Assembly: GCF_004571025.1 (NCBI RefSeq)
Contig: NZ_SPQT01000001.1
Location: 186,001 to 250,000 of the forward strand
DNA from: Bradyrhizobium niftali
Lineage (GTDB): Bacteria > Pseudomonadota > Alphaproteobacteria > Rhizobiales > Xanthobacteraceae
DNA: 64,000 nt
Direction of reading: 5' to 3'
Below are positions 44,489-52,022 of this stretch, piece by piece. Position numbers and translations under genes: made by a program. Each line of letters begins with the position of its first letter. The stretch's first letter is position 1. The notes beneath the pieces were generated by a model. The model searched no databases, was not told the origin of the DNA, and was given only the letters and a program-made list of their open reading frames with translations.

Positions 44489-45058
44489 TTGAGCGTGACA
44501 CAGGCGGCTTCGGACGAGATCCTCATCGCCAGGATCGCTCAGGGTGACCGGCTTGCCATGCAGGTGCTGTACGGGCGGCACCATGTCAGGGTCTACAGGT
44601 TCGGCCTAAGGCTCGTACGGGACGAGCAGGCGGCGGAAGACCTCATCAGCGAGGTGTTTCTCGACGTCTGGCGTCAAGCCGGCAAGTTCGAGGGTCGATC
44701 CGCAGTTTCCACCTGGCTGCTGGCCATTACCCGATTCAAGGCCCTCTCGGCGCTCCGGCGCAGGAAGGATTTTGAGTTGGACGAAGACGCCGCGAACGCG
44801 ATCGAGGATACGTCCGACGATCCGGAAACGGTGGTGCAGAAGAAGGATACCAGTCAAGCGTTGCGGGAGTGTCTGACGGGCCTCTCGCCGGAACACCGGG
44901 AAATCGTCGATCTTGTCTACTACCACGAGAAGTCCGTGGAAGAGGTGGCCGAAATCGTCGGGATACCGGAGAACACTGTGAAGACGCGCTTGTTCTATGC
45001 GCGCAAGAAACTGGCCGAACTGCTGAAAGCAGCCGGCGTTGAGCGAGGCTGGCCATGA
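44489..45058 (+). CDS. ECF RNA polymerase sigma factor
   Basis: The 189-residue group 4 sigma factor has region 2 with FGLRLVRDEQAAEDLISEVF and WRQAGKFEGRSAVSTWLLAI. An acidic linker (DEDAANAIEDTSDDPETVVQ) follows. Region 4 has LTGLSPEHREIVDLVYYHEK and EIVGIPENTVKTRLFYARKK. The start is TTG 44489 or GTG 44495. No ATG is available close by. Its stop overlaps the next gene by ATGA, so sigma and anti-sigma are coupled. It heads an operon with an anti-sigma factor and a subtilase. Confidence 0.92.
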   Translation: MSVTQAASDEILIARIAQGDRLAMQVLYGRHHVRVYRFGLRLVRDEQAAEDLISEVFLDVWRQAGKFEGRSAVSTWLLAITRFKALSALRRRKDFELDEDAANAIEDTSDDPETVVQKKDTSQALRECLTGLSPEHREIVDLVYYHEKSVEEVAEIVGIPENTVKTRLFYARKKLAELLKAAGVERGWP

Positions 45059-45750
45059 TGGCTTTGAGCAAGAAGATGCTGGAGCAAGAGCCCAGTGAGA
45101 TTGAACTGCTTCTGCCGTGGCACGCGGCCGGCACGCTGAACGCGCGCGACGCACGCCGCGTCGAGGAAGCGCTGGCGCGTGATCCCGAGCTCGCCAAGCA
45201 ATATGCCGCGATCCGCGGCGAGTACGAAGAGACCATCCATCTGAACGAGAGCCTGGGTGCTCCGTCGGCACGCGCGATGCAGAAGCTGTTCACCGCGATC
45301 GACGTCGAGCCGGCGCGTGCAACCGGATCGCTGCCGCTGTCGGCGCGCATCTCGACCTTCTTCGCGAGCCTGTCGCCGCGGACGCTGGCCTGGTCGGGGA
45401 GCCTCGGTGCCGTCGCGCTCGTGCTTCAGGCCGGCATCATCGGCGCGGTGCTGATGAAGACCCAGCCCACGACCTTCCAGACCGCTTCGCTTTCGACCAG
45501 TGCGCCGATCACGCGCGAGCTTGGGACTGCGGTTGCACCGGCGCGCGCGCTGGTGCGCTTCACGCCCGAGGCGCGGGTCGCCGAGATCACGGCGCTGCTC
45601 GACAGCTACCAGGCCTCGATCATCGGGGATGCCAAGGGCGGCATGTTCCGCCTCCAGTTCGACAAGGCGATGAGCCAGGACGAGCTCGCCTCGCTGCTCG
45701 GCAGGATGCAGCGCGAGAAGGTCGTCAACCTCGCCGTCGCGGCGCCGTAA
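45055..45750 (+). CDS. Membrane anti-sigma factor with subtilase-propeptide-like periplasmic domain
   Basis: The 231-residue protein starts with a helical cytoplasmic domain (LLPWHAAGTLNARDARRVEE) of anti-sigma type without the Cys/His zinc motif. A single helix (about 120-140, TLAWSGSLGAVALVLQAGII) follows. The periplasmic part, residues about 160-231, reads ARALVRFTPEARVAEITALL, GGMFRLQFDKAMSQDELASL and ends MQREKVVNLAVAAP. That pattern of strand-helix-strand-helix-strand resembles the inhibitor-I9-like propeptide of subtilases. An S8 protease gene follows after 15 bp. I infer that the protease may bind or cleave this domain and so release the sigma factor. Confidence 0.85.
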   Translation: MMALSKKMLEQEPSEIELLLPWHAAGTLNARDARRVEEALARDPELAKQYAAIRGEYEETIHLNESLGAPSARAMQKLFTAIDVEPARATGSLPLSARISTFFASLSPRTLAWSGSLGAVALVLQAGIIGAVLMKTQPTTFQTASLSTSAPITRELGTAVAPARALVRFTPEARVAEITALLDSYQASIIGDAKGGMFRLQFDKAMSQDELASLLGRMQREKVVNLAVAAP

Positions 45751-45765
45751 GGCGCCGCTGAACCG

Positions 45766-47454
45766 ATGACGCGCAAGTCCGAGAGTAAGTTGCGAGCCGG
45801 GGCCTACGCTTCGTCCGTCGGAGCCGCGCTGCTGCTCGCCGCCTGTCTCGGCGTCGAGGTCGCGCAGGCGCAGGCGATCATGCGCACGCCCACGATCAGC
45901 GTCCCCTCGCGCACGCCGACCATCTCTCCCAGCGTCGCTGCGCGGGCAGTGAGCATCGATCGCGGCCCGCGCACGATGACGACTGCGCGTATTCCTTCGC
46001 CCCGGATGGGGCCGGCGGCGCCGGTGCTGCCTTATGCGCGCTACTCGCCGAACCTCTATCCGTCCTGCACGGCACCCTACCGCGACGCCGACGGCGAATG
46101 CCTGGCGCAGCCAAATGCAGGCGGTGACGGCGCCGGCAAGTCCGGCAAGAAGAGCGCGAGCAAGGGGCGCGGCAACAACACACCCGTTGCGCTGAACCAG
46201 CGCATCTTCGCAGGCGAATTCGTCGCCGAGATCGACGGCGCGCTGTCGGTGGCCGAAGCCGACCAGCTCGCGCGTCGCCACGGCCTCGCGCGCATCGCGT
46301 CCGAGAACTTCCCGCTGATCGGGGCGACCTTCGGCCTGTTTCGCATCACCGACGGCCGCCCCGCCGAGACGGTGCGGCGCGAGTTCGCCGCCGACGGCAG
46401 CGTGCGCTCGGTCCAGCCCAACTTCCGCTACGTGCTCCAGGACCAGAAATCCTCCGTGCCGACCGAGGGCGATCCGGCGCAATACGTGCTGGCCAGGCTT
46501 CGCCTTCCGCAGGCGCACACGCTGGCGCACGGCGCCAACGTGACGGTTGCCGTGATCGACTCCGGCATCGACGCCAAGCATCCCGAGCTCGCCAATTCCA
46601 TCGCCGACAATTTCGACGCGCTCGGCAGCGCCGAGGGCCCGCATATTCACGGCACCGGCATCGCCGGGGCGATCGTGGCGCATGCCCGGCTGATGGGCAG
46701 CGCGCCCGAGGCGCGCATCATCGCGATCCGCGCCTTCGGCGGCACCACGGGCGGCGCCGAGAGTTCGTCCTATATCGTCCTGCGCTCGCTGAACTACGCC
46801 GCCGAGCATGGCGCGCAGATCGTCAATATGAGCTTTGCCGGTCCGAAGGATGCCGTGATCGAGCGGGCCATCGCGGCGACCGCCGCGCGTGGCCTCGTGC
46901 TGATCGCGGCCGCCGGCAATGCGGGTGCGAAATCGCCGCCGCTCTATCCCGCCGCCAATCCCAACGTGATTGCGGTCAGCGCGACCGACCAGCAGGACAA
47001 GCTGTTCACCGCCTCCAACCGCGGCAACTACATCGCGCTTGCGGCGCCCGGCGTCGACATCTTCCTGCCGGCGCCCGAGGGCAAATACCAGATGACGTCG
47101 GGAACCTCGTTCTCGGCCGCCTATGTCTCCGGCGTCGCGGCGCTGCTGCTCGAGCGCAACTACGCGCTCAAGCCGGAAGCGCTGCGCATGACGCTTGCGA
47201 AGACCGCGCGCGATCTCGGCTCACCCGGGCGTGATGATCTGTTCGGCGACGGCGAGGCCGATGCGTTTGCCGCGGTCATGGCCGTTCCCGCCAACAGTGC
47301 GACGCCGGTGGCGGCTGCGTCCGGTACAACAAAACGTGAAGATGGGCAGCCACGTCGCGACGAGCCCGGCATTCGGGCGATCGAGCAGCCGTCGCTGTCG
47401 AGCACGGATGATAAATCCACGATTTCTCAGGCGGATAGGCCGGCGCGGCGATAG
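45766..47454 (+). CDS. Exported S8-family serine protease (subtilase)
   Basis: The 562-residue protein has an N-terminal hydrophobic signal with a possible lipobox (LLLAAC, Cys27). A disordered Thr/Pro/Arg-rich region runs to about 140, and an I9-like propeptide spans about 145-228 (FAGEFVAEIDGALSVAEADQ; TVRREFAADGSVRSVQPNFR). The catalytic domain is intact: Asp265 in VAVIDSGIDA, His295 in HIHGTGIAG, oxyanion Asn385 in AAAGNAG, and Ser448 in TSGTSFSAAYVSG. A low-complexity tail follows. It is third in the operon with an ECF sigma factor and its anti-sigma factor. It is predicted to act in the periplasm or on the outer membrane. Confidence 0.92.
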   Translation: MTRKSESKLRAGAYASSVGAALLLAACLGVEVAQAQAIMRTPTISVPSRTPTISPSVAARAVSIDRGPRTMTTARIPSPRMGPAAPVLPYARYSPNLYPSCTAPYRDADGECLAQPNAGGDGAGKSGKKSASKGRGNNTPVALNQRIFAGEFVAEIDGALSVAEADQLARRHGLARIASENFPLIGATFGLFRITDGRPAETVRREFAADGSVRSVQPNFRYVLQDQKSSVPTEGDPAQYVLARLRLPQAHTLAHGANVTVAVIDSGIDAKHPELANSIADNFDALGSAEGPHIHGTGIAGAIVAHARLMGSAPEARIIAIRAFGGTTGGAESSSYIVLRSLNYAAEHGAQIVNMSFAGPKDAVIERAIAATAARGLVLIAAAGNAGAKSPPLYPAANPNVIAVSATDQQDKLFTASNRGNYIALAAPGVDIFLPAPEGKYQMTSGTSFSAAYVSGVAALLLERNYALKPEALRMTLAKTARDLGSPGRDDLFGDGEADAFAAVMAVPANSATPVAAASGTTKREDGQPRRDEPGIRAIEQPSLSSTDDKSTISQADRPARR

Positions 47455-47938
47455 GCGCTGCGGCAACTTTGCGCGCGGGCCGAAGGTTAAATAATCGAAC
47501 GCCGCATTGAACGTTCGGCCGGCTGCCACGACCAAATTATGTGGGAGCGGTCATCCCTCCCCATCAGTCATATCAGGCGCGAGCGCCCATCCACCCCAAG
47601 CGCCCATATGGCTCGACCCGTCCGGTTGTCCCCCCGGACGGGTCTTTTCTTTTCGGGCTTCCGATTCCTTGAGTCCGTGTTTGGGATCAGCTTCCGGTTG
47701 AATGACCGCGTTTGCGTTCATCGCCATCGGTCGGCCGGCATCCCGCACGCCCGCTATGCTTGTGCGAAGCTTGACTCGAAAACACAGCAAATCTCCGCAC
47801 GACTACGGTATTTCACGACGAGCGAAGTGTCGTTGCTGGACAAGTCAAAACTTTTCCACAAAATATTCATGTCGCGTCTAAATTGATTCGTGTGCGTTGC
47901 GTCCCCGCGTCCGTATTTTTCTCCTGACGGGCTGGATC
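47455..47938. other. Intergenic region between the subtilase and TIGR03809 genes
   Basis: No gene is evident in 484 bp. It contains a strong terminator at 47615. Near 47852 there is an AT-rich stretch with TTTTCCACA, upstream of the TIGR03809 gene, which may hold that gene's promoter. Confidence 0.5.
47615..47649 (+). terminator. Rho-independent terminator behind the ECF-subtilase operon
   Basis: GACCCGTCCGG (47615-47625) pairs perfectly with CCGGACGGGTC (47634-47644), followed by a run rich in T. It lies 160 bp past the protease stop. Confidence 0.85.
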
Positions 47939-48556
47939 ATGACACATCGCCAAGAGTCTGTTCGCGAGTTTGTTCGCGGCGCGGCTGGTAGCCGTGAGAT
48001 CGCGGCACGCTGGTGCGCTCTCGCCGAACAGCGGCTCGAGCATCTCTCCGAAATGTTCGAGACCGGACGCTGGCGCCGCTATCATTCCGAGATCGCATTC
48101 CTCGAAAACATCCAGGAAGCCAAGCGCGCCGTCCAGACCTGGCGCGCCATCGCCACCGGCGGGGACGTCGCCGCGGCGGCCGCAAGCGTCACCTCCGCAT
48201 TCGGCTGGTCGCCGGCGACGATGCCCCGCGTGTTTCCGCGTGAGCAGCAGGCGCAGACCGTGCAGCCCAAGATGTTGCAGCCGAAGGCCGTCCACATCGC
48301 CCCCGAGACCGCCGTGCCGGTCAAGCTCGCCCCGACGCCGAATGTTCTCGCCGAGGTGACCGAAGCCCCGCTCGCGCCGATCGCTGCGCCTGCCGCGATG
48401 GCACCGCCCGCGGCGCCTGCTGCGATGGCAATGCTTCTGCCGCAGTTCGCCCCACCCGCCGCCGAAATCGTCGCCGCCCCCGAGCGCGTCGTCGAATTCA
48501 CCCTCAGCCTCGACGGCATCGAGGCGAAGTACCCGCTGCTGCGGAATACGTTCTAG
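47939..48556 (+). CDS. TIGR03809 family protein with extended Pro/Ala tail
   Basis: The 205-residue protein carries the short TIGR03809 domain at about residues 15-75 (EIAARWCALAEQRLEHLSEM, ETGRWRRYHSEIAFLENIQE, KRAVQTWRAIA). This family is restricted to Bradyrhizobium-Rhodopseudomonas relatives and has no known function. The rest is a Pro/Ala/Val-rich linker (about 100-180) and a short conserved-looking end (VEFTLSLDGIEAKYPLLRNT). The tail makes it much longer than the ~80-residue family core as I remember it. The ATG at 47939 gives the family start MTHRQ. It is convergent with a TIGR03808 gene, a pairing I recall for this clade. Confidence 0.82.
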   Translation: MTHRQESVREFVRGAAGSREIAARWCALAEQRLEHLSEMFETGRWRRYHSEIAFLENIQEAKRAVQTWRAIATGGDVAAAAASVTSAFGWSPATMPRVFPREQQAQTVQPKMLQPKAVHIAPETAVPVKLAPTPNVLAEVTEAPLAPIAAPAAMAPPAAPAAMAMLLPQFAPPAAEIVAAPERVVEFTLSLDGIEAKYPLLRNTF

Positions 48557-48591
48557 CTTCTGAAGCTCTGGCCCCGGCCGAACGCGCCGCC

Positions 48592-48719
48592 GTCGTCCTG
48601 GCGAACGCCAGGACCCATACCGCGGGATATTTCAATAGGACGATGCGGCCGGTACCGCCCACATAACCCCATCCTGTGGTTATGGGTCCTGGATCTGCGC
48701 TTCGCTTGTCCAGGACGAC
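48592..48719. repeat. Palindromic intergenic repeat, 128 bp
   Basis: The ends are GTCGTCCTGGCGAACGCCAG and the inverse-related CTTGTCCAGGACGAC. ATAACCC / GGTTATGGGT arms form the inner stem. It lies between the convergent TIGR03809 and TIGR03808 genes and could act as a terminator for both. Confidence 0.65.
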
Positions 48720-48731
48720 ACCGAGTATGTC

Positions 48732-50102
48732 CTACCGCCGCACCGCGTTCCCGCCGATCACCACCTGCGCAAAGCGCTGTGCGCCGTCCGCCGACAGATC
48801 CGCCGTCACCGCGCGCGCGTGATCGAGGCCGACCACGGCGCCGCGCGGCGTCTCCGAGATCATGTTGTTGTTGACGAGCGCGGTGCCGGCGCCCGGCACC
48901 ACGGAGACGCCGATTCCGGCCAGCGCCTTGCGGATCACGTTGCCGGTGATCGCGACGTCGCGCAGGTATTTGCCCCAGCCGGCGACGATGCCGTAGGACG
49001 GCGCATTCTCGATCACGTTGCCGGTCACCGAGGTATCCGCCTCGATGTAGATGCCGACGCCAGCATCGTCGTCAGGCGCGGTGCCGATCGGCCGCTTCGG
49101 GATCAGGTTGCGGATGATGTTGCCCTGGACCACTGCGATGCGGCCGCCCTCGTTGAAATTGCAGACGGAGATACCGACGGCGGCGCCGTCCACCGTATTG
49201 TTGGCGATCACGGCCGCCTCGAACGCGAACTCGGAATAGAGCGCGACCTCACGCACGTCGCTGACGCTGTTGCCTGATATGTGGATGTTGGAGGCGGAAT
49301 TGCCGCGTACCGCGGAGTAGTCGCAATTCCTGATGCGGTTGCCGCGCACGATCACATTGCCGGCGCGGAAGGCGTTGATGGCGTTGCCGTACTGGCCCGA
49401 GCCGCCGGGACCGGCCTTGATGTCCTCGATGCGGTTATCGGCAACCAGCGTTCCGTCATCGCCGATCGCGTTGCGCAAAATCTCGATGCCGTTGTCGTTG
49501 GTGCCGATGATGGTGTTGCGGGCGACGCTGAGGCCTCTGGCGTCGAACGAGACGACGGCCGTCACCGCGATGTTGGTGAAGATGTTGCCGGAGATATCGC
49601 CGGACACCTGCTCGAGCCAGACGCCGCTGCCGCCGGAGCCGGTGATCTCGCAATCGGTGATGCGGACGTCGCGCCCGCCGAGGACGTGGATCAGTCCGCG
49701 CCGCGTCGGCAGCGGGATGCCGGCGCCGTCGAAGGTGATGCCGGAAAGGCCGATCGCATCGGCGCCGTCGCTCTGGATCGCCGAGGCGCCGCCGGTGAAA
49801 ACGAATTTCGTCGCGCCGCGTACGCCGATCAATTGAGTACCGTTCGGCAGCCGCAGTAATCCGCTGCGGTAGACGCCTGGCGGCAGCGCCAGCGGCATCT
49901 GCGCGCGCGCGGCCTCGTCGATGGCGCGCTGGAGTGCGCGGGTCTGGTCCTCGCTGCTGCCGGGCCGCACACCATATTGCGTCGCATCGCGGCCGAGCAG
50001 CGATGTCAGCGGCGCGGCGCGCGCAGCGTCGGCCGGCATGGCCAGCGCGCCGGCGATGCCGGCGGTCGAGGCTCCAATGAGATGACGGCGGTTGAGGTCC
50101 AT
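48732..50102 (-). CDS. TIGR03808 family Tat-exported parallel beta-helix protein
   Basis: The 456-residue protein has a twin-arginine signal (NRRHLIGASTAGIAGALA). A right-handed parallel beta-helix follows, made of many repeats of the form (I/V)xxNxI, such as ISGNIFTNIAVTAV, VARNTIIGTNDNGIEILRNA and ITGNVIRKALAGIGV. It fits TIGR03808, a Tat-translocated repeat protein family of unknown function in Bradyrhizobiaceae. The helix fold is shared with polysaccharide lyases and epimerases, but I cannot identify a catalytic site. It probably acts in the periplasm or on an exported polysaccharide. Confidence 0.9.
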   Translation of the reverse strand: MDLNRRHLIGASTAGIAGALAMPADAARAAPLTSLLGRDATQYGVRPGSSEDQTRALQRAIDEAARAQMPLALPPGVYRSGLLRLPNGTQLIGVRGATKFVFTGGASAIQSDGADAIGLSGITFDGAGIPLPTRRGLIHVLGGRDVRITDCEITGSGGSGVWLEQVSGDISGNIFTNIAVTAVVSFDARGLSVARNTIIGTNDNGIEILRNAIGDDGTLVADNRIEDIKAGPGGSGQYGNAINAFRAGNVIVRGNRIRNCDYSAVRGNSASNIHISGNSVSDVREVALYSEFAFEAAVIANNTVDGAAVGISVCNFNEGGRIAVVQGNIIRNLIPKRPIGTAPDDDAGVGIYIEADTSVTGNVIENAPSYGIVAGWGKYLRDVAITGNVIRKALAGIGVSVVPGAGTALVNNNMISETPRGAVVGLDHARAVTADLSADGAQRFAQVVIGGNAVRR

Positions 50103-50216
50103 GGATGCGTCCTTCGGCGGACGCGGGGCGTGTCCGCAGCGGTTAGGTAGCGCAGCGCGACGGGGGCCGTGAGGATTGTTCGCGGTAGGGTTAAATGTTT
50201 ACCGCAAGGACGGTGC

Positions 50217-50342
50217 CGTAGGGTGGGTTAGCCTTGCGGCTGCGCGAAGCGCAGTCCGCTAGGCGTAACCCACCATGTCACCGCGCGTACGGAACCCGTT
50301 GAAGCAGAAGGGGTGGATTACGCTACGCTAATCCACCCTACG
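50217..50342. repeat. 126-bp palindromic repeat overlapping the pcp stop codon
   Basis: The outer ends are inverted copies with one mismatch (CGTAGGGTGGGTTAGC and GCTAATCCACCCTACG). Two inner stem-loops lie between. The right end includes 50338-50340, the stop codon of the pyroglutamyl-peptidase gene. Confidence 0.8.
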
Positions 50343-50985
50343 AAGTGCGTGCCTTCCGGGCCAACCGCACCATCTCCATCAGCATCGCTTCCCCGGCATC
50401 CACCAGTTCCTCCAGCGTGATCCGTGGCGCACCCTTGCGGCGCACGGCGCCGCTGCGGGCAAGCAGCGGAATATGGATGAACGCCGCGAGCTGCGGGCCA
50501 CCGGCCTTCACGTTCTCGATCGCGCGCCAGCTCAGATAGTTGCAGAGATAGGCGCCGGCATCGCGCGAGGCGCGTGCATCGATGCCGGTGAGGCGTGCCG
50601 CGCGCAGCAGCCTTGCGGTGTGCGGGCCGAACAGCATCGCATCGGCATGGCCGGCGATGCCGCGCTTGCTCGAGCGGGTGTTGGCGGCATCGGGCCAGAG
50701 CATGGTGACCGCGTTGCGCGCGCGGGTCTCGATGCGCAGATACGAGGTCCGCGACGCAAGGCCGAACATCAGCAGCGCGTCGGGCTTTTGCGCAGCGAGC
50801 ACCTCAGGCAATTGCTGGTCGACCGCCGCATAGGTGACCGGGAAGATGTGGCTCGAGATCTCGACCCCGTCGAGTGCCGGGCGGCGCAGCCGGGCCAGCC
50901 GCGCGACCAGCGGCTGCGTCGGATTATAGGGCGCGCCGGGGAAGGCACCGAAGCCGGTGAGGAGAAGGCGGAGCTTTTGTCTCAT
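50338..50985 (-). CDS. pcp: Pyroglutamyl-peptidase I-like cysteine peptidase (C15)
   Basis: The 215-residue cytoplasmic peptidase is related to Pcp, which removes N-terminal pyroglutamate. The catalytic triad is recognisable: Glu86 (YLRIETRARN), Cys148 (GAYLCNYLSW) and His171 (AAFIHIPL). The start is LLLTGFGAFPGAPYNPT. The active-site Glu context diverges from classical Pcp, so substrate range is uncertain. Its ATG overlaps the meaB stop by ATGA, giving a coupled meaB-pcp operon. The stop codon lies inside a palindromic repeat. Confidence 0.85.
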   Translation of the reverse strand: MRQKLRLLLTGFGAFPGAPYNPTQPLVARLARLRRPALDGVEISSHIFPVTYAAVDQQLPEVLAAQKPDALLMFGLASRTSYLRIETRARNAVTMLWPDAANTRSSKRGIAGHADAMLFGPHTARLLRAARLTGIDARASRDAGAYLCNYLSWRAIENVKAGGPQLAAFIHIPLLARSGAVRRKGAPRITLEELVDAGEAMLMEMVRLARKARTS

Positions 50986-51971
50986 TGCAGCAACCCCAGA
51001 ATCTGCTCGGCGGCGAGCGCCGGCGTGAGATGACCATCGGCGACTTCGGCCTCGATCTTCCGGACCTTCGTCCGCACCGATGCCTCGGTGCGCAGCCGCG
51101 CCAGCATGCGCTGCTCCAGCATCGACCACATCCATTTCACTTGCTGCTCACGCCGCCGCGCGGCGAAATCGCCTGATGCGTTCATCGCCTTGCGGTGATC
51201 GAGGACCTTTTGCCAGATCTTTGCGATGCCGTTGCCGGTCAGCGCCGAATAGGTCTCGACCGGCGGGTGCCAATGTTCGGAGCGGGGGCTGAGGATATGG
51301 AGCGCGCCGCGATAGTCGGCTGCGGTGATGTTGGCGCGCTTGAGGTTGTCGCCGTCGGCCTTGTTGATCGCGATCATGTCGGCGAGCTCGACCAGGCCCT
51401 TCTTGATGCCCTGCAACTCGTCGCCGCCGCCCGGCAGCATCAGGGCGAGAAAGAAGTCGGTCATGTCGCAGACCGCGGTCTCGGACTGGCCGATGCCGAC
51501 GGTCTCGACCAGCACGACGCCGAAGCCGGCCGCCTCGCATAGCAGCATCGCCTCGCGCGTCTTGGCGGCAACGCCGCCGAGCGTGCCCGAGGACGGCGAG
51601 GGACGGATGAAGGCATCGTCCGAGGCCGACAGCCGTGCCATCCGCGTCTTGTCGCCCAGGATCGAGCCGCCGCTGCGCGCCGAGGATGGATCGACCGCGA
51701 GCACCGCGACCTTGTGGCCCTGCTCGATCAAATAGGTGCCGAGCGCATCGATGGTGGTGGACTTGCCGACCCCGGGCGAGCCGGTGATGCCGACACGAAA
51801 CGCCTTGCCGGTGTCGGGCAGCAGCATCTGCACCAGCTCCCGCGCCAGCGCCTGGTGGTCGCCGCGCCGGCTCTCTACCAGCGTGATGGCCCGGGCGAGG
51901 GCCGCACGACTGCCGGTGCGGAGGTCGCGGGCGAGGGATTTGATGTCCAGTGAAGCCTTCTTCTCAACCAT
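50982..51971 (-). CDS. meaB: Methylmalonyl-CoA mutase chaperone GTPase MeaB
   Basis: The 329-residue G3E-family GTPase loads and protects the adenosylcobalamin cofactor of methylmalonyl-CoA mutase. It has the P-loop GITGSPGVGKSTTIDALG, the AVDPSSARSGGSILGDKTRM block diagnostic of MeaB/ArgK, and ETVGIGQSE (Walker B / switch). INKADGDN supplies the NKxD base-recognition motif. A C-terminal dimerisation arm follows. The mutase subunits are 5-9 kb away on the same strand, separated by tctCBA and small genes. It starts 51 bp after the tctA stop, so read-through from tctA is possible. Confidence 0.93.
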   Translation of the reverse strand: MVEKKASLDIKSLARDLRTGSRAALARAITLVESRRGDHQALARELVQMLLPDTGKAFRVGITGSPGVGKSTTIDALGTYLIEQGHKVAVLAVDPSSARSGGSILGDKTRMARLSASDDAFIRPSPSSGTLGGVAAKTREAMLLCEAAGFGVVLVETVGIGQSETAVCDMTDFFLALMLPGGGDELQGIKKGLVELADMIAINKADGDNLKRANITAADYRGALHILSPRSEHWHPPVETYSALTGNGIAKIWQKVLDHRKAMNASGDFAARRREQQVKWMWSMLEQRMLARLRTEASVRTKVRKIEAEVADGHLTPALAAEQILGLLQ

Positions 51972-52022
51972 GCCCTGCTTTACAACGCCCCGGCGGGGCA
52001 GGCGAGGGCCGCCCGCCCGCTA

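Noticed and set aside
47852..47860. TTTTCCACA, a DnaA-box match
   Set aside because: It is a single site with no cluster, AT-rich unwinding region or replication genes nearby.
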